This document shows, one piece after another, positions 34,235-43,083 of a stretch of 53,099 nt of DNA; within the stretch, counting starts at the first letter, position 1, and each line of letters starts with the position of its first letter. Source of the stretch: Nonomuraea longispora (lineage in GTDB: Bacteria > Actinomycetota > Actinomycetes > Streptosporangiales > Streptosporangiaceae). The position numbers were made by a program, and so were the translations under genes. A model generated the notes under the pieces. The model saw nothing but the letters and a program-made list of their open reading frames with translations, ran no database searches and was not told the origin of the DNA. The stretch is taken from contig NZ_SMJZ01000032.1 of NCBI RefSeq assembly GCF_004348345.1, forward strand, positions 1-53,099, written 5' to 3'.

Positions 34235-35152
34235 TCAAGCCAGGCCGGAGGTCAGCCAGCGCAGCGGGTTGTCGTGCGTGATCAGGCGGATGGTGTCCTC
34301 GCCCACGTCCGCGTCGCGCAGGCGCGGCAGCAGGTCGTGGAAGAGGTGGGCGTAGCCGGGCCCGCCGTACTTGCGGGTCTGCGCCACCCGGCTCAGCCCT
34401 GTGCTGAGGAGGGTGCGGTCGGCGAGCCCGTCCTCGATGAGGCCGAGGGCGATCCTGGCCGCCTGGCCGGGGCCGAGGCCGAGAACACCGAGGCTCACGT
34501 ACGCGCCCGCTTCGGCGATCTTCCTGGCGGCGGCCGGCTCGGCTCCGGCGTAGCCGACGGCCACCCGGGAGCCCGGTAGGTTCTCGCCGAGCAGGATCTC
34601 CAGCAGGGACAGGGCGTTCCTGCCGTGGGTGGCGACCGGCAGGCGGCACCGGAGCGAGGCGCGGGCGGCGGCGACCAGGCACCGTTCCTCTCGCGGGGTG
34701 GGTTCGGCGCCCCAGCAGCCGACCTCGCCGATCACGCCGGGGAAGACGCCCGTGCCGTCGACGCCGCTGGAGATCTCCTCAATGAGCAGGCCGGTGAGGG
34801 TGTCGGGGTCGGCGTCGCCGACGGTCGTGAACGGATCGGCGAACAGCCCGGTCGAGGCGATCACCGCCACCCTGCTGCCGGCGGCGACCCGGGCCAGGGT
34901 GCCGGCGTCGCGGCCCATGCCCATGCACGTCAGGTCGACCGCGAGGGAGAGCCCGCCGGACTGACGCAGCTCGCGCAGCTCCGCGGTGACGGTCGCCTCC
35001 TCGTCGAGCCACCGGTGCGGGTCGGACTCGATGCCGACCGCCCAGCGCATGTCGGTGCGCAGGTGCTCGTGGGGCAGCACGACGCCCTCGATGGAGGCCG
35101 CGCGTACAGGGCCGGTGACAGTGCGGAGCAATACGTCGGGCATAGCAGACAT
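34235..35152 (-). CDS. Phosphotriesterase-fold protein with missing metal ligands
   Basis: A 305-residue TIM-barrel protein of the phosphotriesterase family. The HxH pair is present (PHEHLRTD), as are a bridging Glu (VIGEVGCWG) and a His in VATHGRN. The second His of the family, normally in a GHxD-like strand, is replaced in VAVGYAGAEP. The final Asp, normally after LLS-(T/H)-D, is Gly in LLSTGLSR. So at least two metal ligands are lost, and hydrolase activity may be reduced or different. ATG 35143 is an equal start choice. Confidence 0.85.
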   Translation of the reverse strand: MSAMPDVLLRTVTGPVRAASIEGVVLPHEHLRTDMRWAVGIESDPHRWLDEEATVTAELRELRQSGGLSLAVDLTCMGMGRDAGTLARVAAGSRVAVIASTGLFADPFTTVGDADPDTLTGLLIEEISSGVDGTGVFPGVIGEVGCWGAEPTPREERCLVAAARASLRCRLPVATHGRNALSLLEILLGENLPGSRVAVGYAGAEPAAARKIAEAGAYVSLGVLGLGPGQAARIALGLIEDGLADRTLLSTGLSRVAQTRKYGGPGYAHLFHDLLPRLRDADVGEDTIRLITHDNPLRWLTSGLA

Positions 35153-35291
35153 TAACCGATATTTACCGGTGGAAGCCCGCCCAAGCAGGAGATTTTACCT
35201 GTTTGGGGGTTTGGTGATTTGCTAGCCGTCTGCAAGTGTGACCGGAGGCAGCGCCGTATCCTGGGGGGCACATCGATTGCCGGGGGGAAAT

Positions 35292-35753
35292 GTGACGATT
35301 CAGAACTCCGACACCGGCGAGGCCGACGTGATCAAGCGGGAGGCCGCCGGTCGCTCAGGCATGCCCGGACGTCGCAGGGGGATCCAGGGCTGGCTGGACG
35401 GCATCCGCTCGACCCGTACGGGCGCGCTGACGCTGAAGATCGTGATCGGCGTGATCGGCACGGTCATGGTGGTCGGTGGGCTGATCATGGTGCCGTTCCC
35501 CGGGCCGGGCTGGCTGGTCGTGTTCGCCGGGCTGGCGGTGCTGGCCACGGAGTTCCACTGGGCGCACAAGCTGCTGGAGTTCGGCAAGCGCGTGTTGCAC
35601 GCCTGGACGGAGTGGTACAAACGGCAGGGCTGGACGGTGCGCATCGTCGTGCTCGCCGTGACCGTGGCCGTGGCCGGGGTGATCGTCTATCTCGGGCTGC
35701 GCACGGTCGGCTTCGACGTCGTCCAGTTCGCGCTGAGCTACGTGCATACCTAG
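35292..35753 (+). CDS. TIGR02611 family membrane protein (PGPGW domain)
   Basis: A 153-residue protein. I chose GTG 35292 because GGGGGGAAA lies just upstream; the frame is open from 35238. Two N-terminal membrane helices flank the MVPFPGPGWLVVFAGLAVLA hairpin, the defining PGPGW motif. Then comes the amphipathic FHWAHKLLEFGKRVLHAWTE and a third helix near the end. It is a common actinobacterial inner-membrane protein of unknown function. The N-terminus is basic and cytosolic. Confidence 0.88.
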   Translation: MTIQNSDTGEADVIKREAAGRSGMPGRRRGIQGWLDGIRSTRTGALTLKIVIGVIGTVMVVGGLIMVPFPGPGWLVVFAGLAVLATEFHWAHKLLEFGKRVLHAWTEWYKRQGWTVRIVVLAVTVAVAGVIVYLGLRTVGFDVVQFALSYVHT

Positions 35754-35800
35754 TCGGCATCACACGGGAAAACCCGCGGATTCATGCCTATTCTGCGGGC

Positions 35801-36763
35801 GTGATCGCCACCATCGCCGTCGCGCTGTCCCTGACCCTCCCCACTCCCGTCGCGCTGCCCGTAGCGCTGCCCGTGCGGGCAGCCGTAGGGGCGGATCTGG
35901 AGCTTCCGGGCATCGGCGGTATGAAATTTCGCGAAAAAGCGGGCGATCCCGTACGGCTCACCGCCTACGGCCTCGGCACCCGGCGCACCTACCTGAGATC
36001 CGCCACCGGCAACGCCTTCACCCACAGGAAACCGTTGTCCGAGGTGTCGGTCTCACCCGGCGGCCGTCTGGCGGCGGGGGTGCCGGCGGCGTACCGGTCC
36101 GGCCACGACGCGCTCCTCGTCACCGACCGCGCGACCGGCGGGACCACCACGATCCGCACGGTCAAGAAGCCCATGACCGCCTCCTACGCGTCCTGGTCGC
36201 GTGACGGCAAGAAGGTCGCGCTCACGGTCGAGCAGAAGGTGAGCGGGAAGTGGCGGGTGCTCGGCTTCACCGTCGTGGACGTGGCCGGAAGGACCGCCCG
36301 CACGGTCGAGATCGACGGCCTGGGGGCGGACGCCGGCTTCTGGTGGAGCCCCGACGGCCATCTCGTCTCCCGGCACGGCACCGGCCTGCGCGTCCACCGG
36401 GCGTCCGACGGCGCGGTCGTGCGCGCGTACGCGGACGTGGGCCCGCCGACCGGCCCAGAGGACGCCTACTCCCCGTCGGGCAAGCGGCTGGCCACGTGGT
36501 GCCCCGAACGTTTCGAGGAGCAGCTCTGCCTGGTCGACCCGGCCACGGGAAGTATCGCCGGGCGGGTGGGCGCGGCGCCGCGGGCGGTGTTCGGGTGGTG
36601 GGATGACGAGCACCTCATCGCCGTCCTCGCGCACGGGGGCGCCTATCGCCTGTCGGTGCTCGACCTCAAGGGGAAGGTCACCCGCGTGCTGGCCGATGTG
36701 CCCGCCAGGACGTGGGACGCGGGCCTCTGGCTCTCCTTCGCCAGGACGGCGCCGACGTCATAG
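35801..36763 (+). CDS. Secreted beta-propeller-like (WD40/TolB-type) protein
   Basis: A 320-residue protein from GTG 35801. Residues 1-30 (MIATIAVALSLTLPTPVALP) form a signal peptide. The rest is a run of blade-like repeats such as SEVSVSPGGRLAAGVPAAYR, YASWSRDGKKVALTVEQ, AGFWWSPDGHLVSRHG and EDAYSPSGKRLATWC, similar to TolB or WD40-like PD40 repeats. It is probably exported and binds a ligand or partner. It is convergent with the GroES-like gene, with a 3-base gap. Confidence 0.82.
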   Translation: MIATIAVALSLTLPTPVALPVALPVRAAVGADLELPGIGGMKFREKAGDPVRLTAYGLGTRRTYLRSATGNAFTHRKPLSEVSVSPGGRLAAGVPAAYRSGHDALLVTDRATGGTTTIRTVKKPMTASYASWSRDGKKVALTVEQKVSGKWRVLGFTVVDVAGRTARTVEIDGLGADAGFWWSPDGHLVSRHGTGLRVHRASDGAVVRAYADVGPPTGPEDAYSPSGKRLATWCPERFEEQLCLVDPATGSIAGRVGAAPRAVFGWWDDEHLIAVLAHGGAYRLSVLDLKGKVTRVLADVPARTWDAGLWLSFARTAPTS

Positions 36764-36766
36764 AGG

Positions 36767-37087
36767 TCAGAGATAGAGCCCGGTGCCGTGGTCGGTCTCC
36801 TGCGTGGCGACGGCGTGCAGGTCGCGCTCCCGCATCACGAGATAGATCCGCGCGTGCACCTCGACCTCGAACTGGTCCTCAGGGTTGAACAGCACCTTGT
36901 CGCCGACCTTGACCGAGCGCACGTTCGTGCCGACGCCGCAGACCTCGCCCCAGGCCAGGCGGTTGGCCATCTTGACCGTCGCGGGAATGACGATCCCGGA
37001 GCCGCTGCGCCGCTCCCCGGCCTCCTGCTCCATGCTGATCATGACCCGGTCGTGCAGCATCTGAATCTCGAACTTGGGCTCTTCCAC
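36767..37087 (-). CDS. GroES-like co-chaperonin family protein
   Basis: A 106-residue protein with the Cpn10 beta-barrel pattern: MLHDRVMISMEQEAGERRSG, SGIVIPATVK (mobile-loop region), VGTNVRSVKVGDKVLFNPED and YLVMRERDLHAV. True GroES is about 97-102 residues and normally sits beside groEL. Here it stands alone, so it is probably a second, divergent GroES-type protein found in many actinomycetes. It may work with one of several GroEL copies. Confidence 0.85.
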   Translation of the reverse strand: MEEPKFEIQMLHDRVMISMEQEAGERRSGSGIVIPATVKMANRLAWGEVCGVGTNVRSVKVGDKVLFNPEDQFEVEVHARIYLVMRERDLHAVATQETDHGTGLYL

Positions 37088-37188
37088 GGGCCCAAGTTTA
37101 CGAGTCGCGGGACATCCGGGTTCCCGGGTCCGCCGTCGCCCCCTCGGGGGCGCTTACCGGGGCGCCGGAATCGTGGCAGGATCACGTC

Positions 37189-37752
37189 ATGATCATGGCC
37201 TTCGGCGAGACCGGCTGGCACTGGCTGAACCCTCCCCGCGAATGGACCGCCGACGACGGCTTGAGCCTCATCTGCGATCCCGCCACCGACATGTGGCGTA
37301 GGACCCACTACGGCTACACCTACGACAGTGCCCACATGTTCGGCCGCACCCTGCCCGGCGACCTCAAGCTGACCGTCACGTTCGCCGGCGACTACGCCGA
37401 GCAGTACGACCAGGCGGGCGCCCTGCTGAGGATCGACGAGCACCAGTGGATCAAGGCCGGCGTGGAGTACGTCGACGGCGGCTTCCACCTGAGCACGGTC
37501 GTGACCAGGGAGTTCTCCGACTGGTCGGTGCTGCCGCTCGGGCGCGCGGCCGACCGGGTGACGTTCACGCTGGAACGCGCGGGCGACGCGGTCACCGTGC
37601 GCTACGGCCTCGACGGTGACCCGCCGGAGACCCTGCTCCGCCTGGCCTACTTCCCGCCCGGCAGGCCCGTGATGGCCGGCGCCATGGCCGCCGCCCCCGT
37701 GGGCAAGGGCTTCGCCGTGCGCTTCGGCGAGGTACGGGCCGAAGCCGGCTGA
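37189..37752 (+). CDS. DUF1349 domain protein
   Basis: A 187-residue protein with the concanavalin-like beta-sandwich pattern of DUF1349: WLNPPREWTADDGLSLICDP, YDQAGALLRIDEHQWIKAGV and EYVDGGFHLSTVVTREFSDW. Yeast Ree1, named for enolase regulation, shares this domain, and bacterial roles are unclear. There is no signal peptide. It is followed 39 bases later by the M20 peptidase gene in the same direction. Confidence 0.9.
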   Translation: MIMAFGETGWHWLNPPREWTADDGLSLICDPATDMWRRTHYGYTYDSAHMFGRTLPGDLKLTVTFAGDYAEQYDQAGALLRIDEHQWIKAGVEYVDGGFHLSTVVTREFSDWSVLPLGRAADRVTFTLERAGDAVTVRYGLDGDPPETLLRLAYFPPGRPVMAGAMAAAPVGKGFAVRFGEVRAEAG

Positions 37753-37791
37753 GCGAGGCCCGGACACCTCGGACCTGACATCCCGGGCGAC

Positions 37792-39060
37792 ATGCAACAA
37801 TGCAGCGTGCACGACGTAGAAGCCCGCGTACTCGACGCCATCGACGCCGCCGAGACCGTGAACCTGCTGGCCGAAGCCGTCAGGGTTCCCAGCGTCACCG
37901 GCACCGACGCCGAGTCGGACCTGCAGCACCACTACGCCCGCCTGCTCGCCGGCCTGGGCATGGACGTCGACGTGTGGAAGCTCGACCTCGACGAGCTCGG
38001 CGGGCGCCCCGGCTTCCCCGGCACCGAGGCCCCGCGCACCGAGGGGTACGGCCTCGTGGCCGTGACCGAGGGAGAGGGCGTTCCCGCGCTGGCGCTCCAG
38101 GGGCACGTGGACGTCGTCCCCACCGGCGACCTGGCCAAGTGGGAGGGCAGCGACCCGTTCGCCGCCAGGATCAGCGGCGACGTGCTGCACGGCAGGGGCG
38201 CGTGCGACATGAAGGCCGGGCTCGTCGCCAACCTGGCCGTGGCCAGGGCGATCCACCGTGCGGGGGTCAGGCTGGTCAGGCCGCTGGCCGTGCACTGCGT
38301 GATCAGCGAGGAGGACGGCGGGCTCGGCGCGTTCGCCACCCTGGAAAGGGGCCACACCGCCGAGGCCGCGGTCATCAGCGAGCCGACCAGCGGCACGGTC
38401 ATCACCGCCAACGCCGGGGCGCTGACGTTCGGGCTGGAGCTCGCGGGGCGGGCCGCCCACGGCGCCACCCGCCAGGAGGGCGTCAACGCGGTCGAGGTGT
38501 TCTGGCCGGTGTTCGAGGCCATCAGGCGGCTGGAGGCGGCGCGCAACAGCGACGTGCCCGAGGCGTTCCGCGGCAACGCGCTGCCCTACCCGATCGAGAT
38601 CGGCACCGTGCGGGCCGGCGACTGGGCCAGCACCGTGCCCGACCTGCTGGTCGCGGAGGGGCGGCTCGGGGTGCGGCTGGACGAGGACCCGGCCGCGGCG
38701 CGGGCGGCGTTCGAGGAGGCGGTCGCGGAGGTCGCGCACCCCTGGCTGCGGGCCAACCCGCCGGTGGTGACGTGGCCGGGAGGGCAGTTCGCCAGCGGCC
38801 GGCTGCCCGCGGGCCACGAGCTGCTGGGCGAGGTGAGCAGGGCGATCGCCGACACGACGGGCGCCGCGCCGGTGGAGGCGGCGGCGCCGTACGGCAGCGA
38901 CCTGCGCCTGTACACGGCGGGCGGGATCCCGACGCTGCACTACGGCCCCGGAGACGTGCGGTTCGCGCACGCCCCCAGGGAGCAGGTCGCGCTGGACGAG
39001 CTGCTGGCCGTCACCCGCGCGCTGGCCCTGCTCGCGGTGCGCCGCTGCGGAGCCCGCTGA
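37792..39060 (+). CDS. M20 family deacylase (ArgE/DapE/acetylornithine deacetylase-like)
   Basis: A 422-residue zinc hydrolase. The ligand set is visible: LQGHVDVVPTGD (His and Asp), GRGACDMKAGL (bridging Asp), ISEEDGGLGA (Glu pair) and the final LHYGPGDVRFAH. The dimerisation domain is about 185-300. It cleaves amide bonds of N-acyl amino acids or small peptides in the cytosol. ArgE-like sequence does not decide the substrate. An alternative start at the GTG of VHDVEARVL is possible. It converges on the iron-siderophore binding protein gene. Confidence 0.92.
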   Translation: MQQCSVHDVEARVLDAIDAAETVNLLAEAVRVPSVTGTDAESDLQHHYARLLAGLGMDVDVWKLDLDELGGRPGFPGTEAPRTEGYGLVAVTEGEGVPALALQGHVDVVPTGDLAKWEGSDPFAARISGDVLHGRGACDMKAGLVANLAVARAIHRAGVRLVRPLAVHCVISEEDGGLGAFATLERGHTAEAAVISEPTSGTVITANAGALTFGLELAGRAAHGATRQEGVNAVEVFWPVFEAIRRLEAARNSDVPEAFRGNALPYPIEIGTVRAGDWASTVPDLLVAEGRLGVRLDEDPAAARAAFEEAVAEVAHPWLRANPPVVTWPGGQFASGRLPAGHELLGEVSRAIADTTGAAPVEAAAPYGSDLRLYTAGGIPTLHYGPGDVRFAHAPREQVALDELLAVTRALALLAVRRCGAR

Positions 39061-39064
39061 CCGG

Positions 39065-40066
39065 TCAGCCGAGCGGGCGCGCCTTCTTCAGGTTGGCCAC
39101 CAGCTCCTCGAGGAACGCCGCGTACCCGTGGTAGCTGAACGGCACCTCCGCCCGCCACGGGTAGAACTGGCCGGCCTCGACAGCGGGCAGCTTGGCGAAG
39201 GTGGGCTTCTTCAACATCTCCTCCCGCTTGAGCGACTGGGTACGCGTGTCGTAGAGGATCACGTCGGCGTCGTAGGTGTCGGCGTTCTCCCAGCTCAGGG
39301 TCTGGAAGAAGCCGCCCTCGTCCACCTTGGACGGCGTGACGACGTCCAGCCCGGCGGCGGTGAGATGCACGATGTCGGGATATTCGGGCGGGTTGACCAC
39401 CCACATCTGGTCGGGGCCGCCGGACATCAGGAGGATCCTGAGGTTCTCGAACTGCGCGAGCTGCTCGGTGGCCGCCTCCATGCGGGCCTTGGCCTCGGGC
39501 ACGCCCTCCATGCCGGCGCCGAGCGACGTGGCCAGCTCCTCGTACGTGCCGATCACGTCGGTGGCGCTCTTGCCGGTCTGCATGACGCCCGCGGTCGGGG
39601 CGACCTGCTCGATGGTGTCCTTCGACTTCTCGGGCACGTACCAGAGGACGCCCTTGACGTACATGCTGCTGACCAGGAGCTCGGGCTGCAGGGAGATGTA
39701 CTTCTCCACGTTGAACTCGTCCCACACGTTGCCCAGGCCCTCGACCTTGGTGATGTCGACGTTGCCGACCTGCGGGTCCTTGGCGCCGTTCTTGAGCTTG
39801 TGCGGGCCGAAGACGGCGATGGGGCGTACGCCGAAGTCCCACAGGGCGGCCGCCGAGCCCACCTGGGCGACGATCCGGGCGGGAGGCTTGTCCAGCTCCA
39901 GCTTCTTGCCGCGGTCGTCGGTGAACGACCACTTCCGGCCCCCTGGGGCGGAGGAGCCCTCCCTGGCCGCAGTCTCCGTGCCGCCGCACCCCGCGAGTGT
40001 CAGGGCCGCCGCGAGGCCTGCCGTGGCCGACAGGAAGCCCCTGCGCGGCAGTACGGGTCCCGGCAT
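39065..40066 (-). CDS. Iron-siderophore ABC transporter substrate-binding lipoprotein
   Basis: A 333-residue lipoprotein. The N-terminus LPRRGFLSATAGLAAALTLA has twin arginines and ends in the lipobox LAGCGG, so Tat export and lipid anchoring are likely. The mature part is a FecB/FhuD-type periplasmic-binding fold (ARIVAQVGSAAALWDFGVRP and later SWENADTYDADVILYDTRTQ). The ATG at 40066 has AGGAGAT before it. It is divergent from the two FecCD permease genes and their ATPase. Iron boxes in the shared promoter indicate induction when iron is short. Confidence 0.93.
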   Translation of the reverse strand: MPGPVLPRRGFLSATAGLAAALTLAGCGGTETAAREGSSAPGGRKWSFTDDRGKKLELDKPPARIVAQVGSAAALWDFGVRPIAVFGPHKLKNGAKDPQVGNVDITKVEGLGNVWDEFNVEKYISLQPELLVSSMYVKGVLWYVPEKSKDTIEQVAPTAGVMQTGKSATDVIGTYEELATSLGAGMEGVPEAKARMEAATEQLAQFENLRILLMSGGPDQMWVVNPPEYPDIVHLTAAGLDVVTPSKVDEGGFFQTLSWENADTYDADVILYDTRTQSLKREEMLKKPTFAKLPAVEAGQFYPWRAEVPFSYHGYAAFLEELVANLKKARPLG

Positions 40067-40084
40067 CTCGATCTCCTATGGTGG

Positions 40085-40128
40085 TTAGGCTTGCCTTGCT
40101 TACAGGCTATTAGATTAGCCTTGCCTAA
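40085..40128. promoter_or_regulatory. Two IdeR/DmdR-type iron boxes in a divergent promoter
   Basis: TTAGATTAGCCTTGCCTAA (40110-40128) matches the 19-base iron box TTAGGTTAGGCTAACCTAA at 15 positions. A weaker one, TTAGGCTTGCCTTGCTTAC (40085-40103), matches at about 12. They lie between the binding-protein gene and the permease operon. Iron-loaded IdeR/DmdR should repress both directions. Confidence 0.8.
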
Positions 40129-40154
40129 GTTTTACTGCTACGAGAGGGGGCCGG

Positions 40155-41234
40155 GTGCGTCCGGCTGAGGAGACGGCCGTCCCGGTCGCCGGGACCGGTG
40201 AGGAGGCCGGCGCCGCCCGCGACCCCGGGCGCAGGGGCCGTCCGGCGGTCCTCGCCACCGGGCTGGTCGTCGGGATGGCGGTGCTGGCGCTGGTGGCGAT
40301 GGCCAGCGTGGCGCTGGGCGCGCGCGGCGTCTCGTTCGGCACGGTGATCGACGCCTTCCTTGCCCCCGACGGCTCCAACGACCACACGGTCATCCGCGAG
40401 CTGCGCGTCCCGCGCACGCTGCTCGGCATCGGCGTGGGCGCCACCCTGGGGCTGGCCGGCGCGCTCATGCAGAGCCTGACGCGCAACCCGCTCGCCGACC
40501 CCGGGCTGCTCGGTGTCAACGAGGGCGCCGCGCTCGGCGTCACGCTGGCGCTCGGCCTGTTCGGGCTCTCCGACCCCGCCGTCTACGTGTGGTTCGCGTT
40601 CGGAGGGGCCGCGCTGACCTCCGTCGCCGTGTACGCCCTGGCCTCCTCCGGACGCTCCGGCTCCAGCCCGGTACGCCTGACCCTCGCCGGCGTCGCGTTC
40701 GGCATGGTCTGCACGGCGATCGCCTCGGCCATCCTGCGCATGGATGCCCAGACCTTCGACCGCATGCGGTTCTGGCTGACCGGGTCGCTGGCCGGGCAGA
40801 CGGCCGACACCTTGGTGCGGCTGGCGCCGTTCATGGCCGCCGGCCTGGTGCTCGGCCTGATGCTGGCCCGCCCGCTCAACACGCTCGCGCTCGGCGACGA
40901 CGCGGGCAAGGCGCTCGGCGTCGGCGTCAACCGCACCAGGATCCTCACAGGGGTCGCGGTCACGCTGCTGTGCGGCGCGGCCACCGCCGCCGCCGGTCCG
41001 CTCTGGTTCGTCGGGCTGATCGTGCCGCACGCCGTGCGCGCGGTGGTGGGCCCGGACCAGCGGTGGGTGCTGCCGTACTCGGCGCTGGCCGCGCCGGTGC
41101 TGCTGCTGGCGGCCGACGTGGCGGGCCGGCTCATCGCGCGGCCGGGCGAGGTGCAGGTGGGCATCGTGTGGGCGGTGATCGGCGCGCCGATCTTCATCAT
41201 GCTGGCCAGGCGGAGGCGGGTGGCGGCGCTGTGA
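40155..41234 (+). CDS. FecCD-family iron-siderophore permease subunit 1
   Basis: A 359-residue membrane protein from GTG 40155 (GAGAGGGGG upstream). After a Pro/Ala-rich N-terminus there are about 9-10 helices. FecCD family motifs are LRVPRTLLGIGVGATLGLAG, MQSLTRNPLADPGLLGVNEG and GDDAGKALGVGVNRT, the last contacting the ATPase. It heads an operon with a second permease (4-base overlap) and an ATPase. It moves ferric siderophore across the membrane. Confidence 0.95.
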   Translation: MRPAEETAVPVAGTGEEAGAARDPGRRGRPAVLATGLVVGMAVLALVAMASVALGARGVSFGTVIDAFLAPDGSNDHTVIRELRVPRTLLGIGVGATLGLAGALMQSLTRNPLADPGLLGVNEGAALGVTLALGLFGLSDPAVYVWFAFGGAALTSVAVYALASSGRSGSSPVRLTLAGVAFGMVCTAIASAILRMDAQTFDRMRFWLTGSLAGQTADTLVRLAPFMAAGLVLGLMLARPLNTLALGDDAGKALGVGVNRTRILTGVAVTLLCGAATAAAGPLWFVGLIVPHAVRAVVGPDQRWVLPYSALAAPVLLLAADVAGRLIARPGEVQVGIVWAVIGAPIFIMLARRRRVAAL

Positions 41235-42238
41235 CCATCCGCGTCGGATCCTGGTCCGTACGGCTCGCGCCCCGCGCTCTGATCACCGGGGCCGCGCTGC
41301 TCGTGCTCGCCTGCGCGGTGAGCGTGGCCGCCCTGGCGACGGGCGAGTACACCGTACCCGTGCCGGACATCGTCGCCGCGGTCCTCGGCCAGGGCCCGCC
41401 GGTCGCCGAGCTGATCGTCGGCAAGCTCCGCGCCCCCCGCGTGGTGACAGGGCTGCTGGTGGGGGCGGCGTTCGGGCTGAGCGGCGCGATCTTCCAGAGC
41501 CTCACCAGAAACCCGCTCGGCAGCCCCGACTTCATCGGCTTCACCGCCGGGGCCTCGACCGGCGGCATCATCGCGGTCGTCGCCGGCGGCTCGGCCATGA
41601 CGATCGCGGGCGGCGCGCTGGCGGGGTGCGTGGTCACCGCCGTGCTGGTCTACGCCCTGGCCTACCGCGGTGGCGTGCAGGGCTACCGGCTGGTGCTGGT
41701 CGGCATCGGGGCGAACGCGCTGCTGCTCGCGGTGAACTCGTACCTGCTGACCCGGGCGAACATCAACGACGCCGCCACCGCGGGCGCCTGGCTGACGGGC
41801 AGCCTGAGCGGGCGCGGCTGGGACCACGCCCTCCCCGTGGCGCTGGCCCTGGCCGTGCTGCTGCCCATGTGCGCGTACGTGTCGCGACCCATGCGGATGA
41901 TCGAGATGGGCGACGACGCGGCCAAGGCCATGGGCATCAAGGTGGAGGCCGTGCGCGCGGTGGCGATCGCGGCCGGGGTGCTGCTGTCCGGGGTGGCCAC
42001 GGCCGCGGCCGGGCCCGTCATCTTCGTCGCGCTCGCCGCGCCGCAGCTGGCCCGGCGGCTCACCCGCTCGCCCGGCGTGACGATGGGCGCCTCGGCGCTG
42101 ACCGGCGCCGTCCTGCTGACCGCCGCCGACCTGGCCGCGCAGCGGCTGCTGGCCCCCACACAGCTGCCCGTCGGCGTGCTGACCGCCGCCATCGGCGGCA
42201 CCTACCTCGTCCTGCTCCTGCGAAAGGAGCGCCACTGA
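41231..42238 (+). CDS. FecCD-family iron-siderophore permease subunit 2
   Basis: A 335-residue partner from GTG 41231, overlapping subunit 1 by GTGA. It has the matching motifs LRAPRVVTGLLVGAAFGLSG, FQSLTRNPLGSPDFIGFTAG and MGDDAAKAMGIKVEAVR. The two permeases form a heterodimer. The stop overlaps the ATPase start by one base (TGATG). Confidence 0.95.
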   Translation: MTIRVGSWSVRLAPRALITGAALLVLACAVSVAALATGEYTVPVPDIVAAVLGQGPPVAELIVGKLRAPRVVTGLLVGAAFGLSGAIFQSLTRNPLGSPDFIGFTAGASTGGIIAVVAGGSAMTIAGGALAGCVVTAVLVYALAYRGGVQGYRLVLVGIGANALLLAVNSYLLTRANINDAATAGAWLTGSLSGRGWDHALPVALALAVLLPMCAYVSRPMRMIEMGDDAAKAMGIKVEAVRAVAIAAGVLLSGVATAAAGPVIFVALAAPQLARRLTRSPGVTMGASALTGAVLLTAADLAAQRLLAPTQLPVGVLTAAIGGTYLVLLLRKERH

Positions 42239-43071
42239 TGGCCGCCGCCCCGGCGAAAGGATCTCCGCTGATGGCCTCCCGACTGTCCGGCACCAGCCTC
42301 ACCCTCGCGTACGACCAGCGTGTGGTGGCCACGGACCTGAACGTGTCGATCCCCGACGAGTCCTTCACCGTGATCATCGGCCCGAACGCCTGCGGCAAGT
42401 CCACCCTGCTGCGGGCGCTGGCCAGGATGCTCAAGCCGAAGACGGGCGCCGTGCACCTCGACGGGAGCGTCATCACCTCCCTGCCGTCGAAGGAGGTGGC
42501 CAGGCGGCTCGGCCTGCTCCCGCAGAGCTCGATCGTGCCCGACGGCATCACGGTGGCCGATCTGGTGGCCCGCGGCCGCTACCCGCACCAGCGGCTCATG
42601 CGGCAGTGGTCGAAGGCCGACGAGAAGGCGGTGGCCGAGGCCATGCGCGCCACCGACGTGACCGAGCTGGGCGACCGGATCGTGGACGAGCTGTCGGGCG
42701 GCCAGCGGCAGCGGGTGTGGCTGGCCATGGCCCTGGCGCAGGAGACGCCGATCCTGCTGCTCGACGAGCCCACCACGTTCCTGGACATCTCCCACCAGAT
42801 CGAGGTGCTCGACCTCTGCGCCGACCTGCACGAGACCGGACGGACCATGGTGGCGGTGCTGCACGACCTGAACCAGGCCTGCCGGTACGCGACCCACCTG
42901 ATCGTGATGCGCGGCGGCGCGATCGTGGCGGAGGGGGAGCCGGGCGACGTCGTCACGCCGGAGCTGGTGCGGCAGGTGTTCGAGCTACGCTGCGAGATCA
43001 TCCAGGACCCGCAGACGGGCACGCCGCTGATCGTCCCCGAGGCCCGCCGCCGCGTCACCGCCCCCGCCTGA
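42238..43071 (+). CDS. Iron-siderophore ABC transporter ATPase (FepC/FhuC type)
   Basis: A 277-residue ATPase from ATG 42238, with AAAGGAG upstream. Walker A is IGPNACGKST, the Q-loop LLPQSSIVPDG, the signature LSGGQRQR and Walker B ILLLDEPTTFLD, with the H-loop VLHDLNQ. Ala replaces Gly in the Walker A (GPNACGKS), which is common in this family. The first 11 residues arise from an imperfect direct repeat, so a second start at ATG 42271 with its own AAAGGA site is also possible. It powers the two permeases. Confidence 0.95.
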   Translation: MAAAPAKGSPLMASRLSGTSLTLAYDQRVVATDLNVSIPDESFTVIIGPNACGKSTLLRALARMLKPKTGAVHLDGSVITSLPSKEVARRLGLLPQSSIVPDGITVADLVARGRYPHQRLMRQWSKADEKAVAEAMRATDVTELGDRIVDELSGGQRQRVWLAMALAQETPILLLDEPTTFLDISHQIEVLDLCADLHETGRTMVAVLHDLNQACRYATHLIVMRGGAIVAEGEPGDVVTPELVRQVFELRCEIIQDPQTGTPLIVPEARRRVTAPA

Positions 43072-43083
43072 TCGGGCGCGGGG

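Noticed and set aside
40583..42235. Minus-strand open frame opposite the two siderophore permeases
   Set aside because: It is a composition artefact; the plus-strand permease motifs are complete and coupled.
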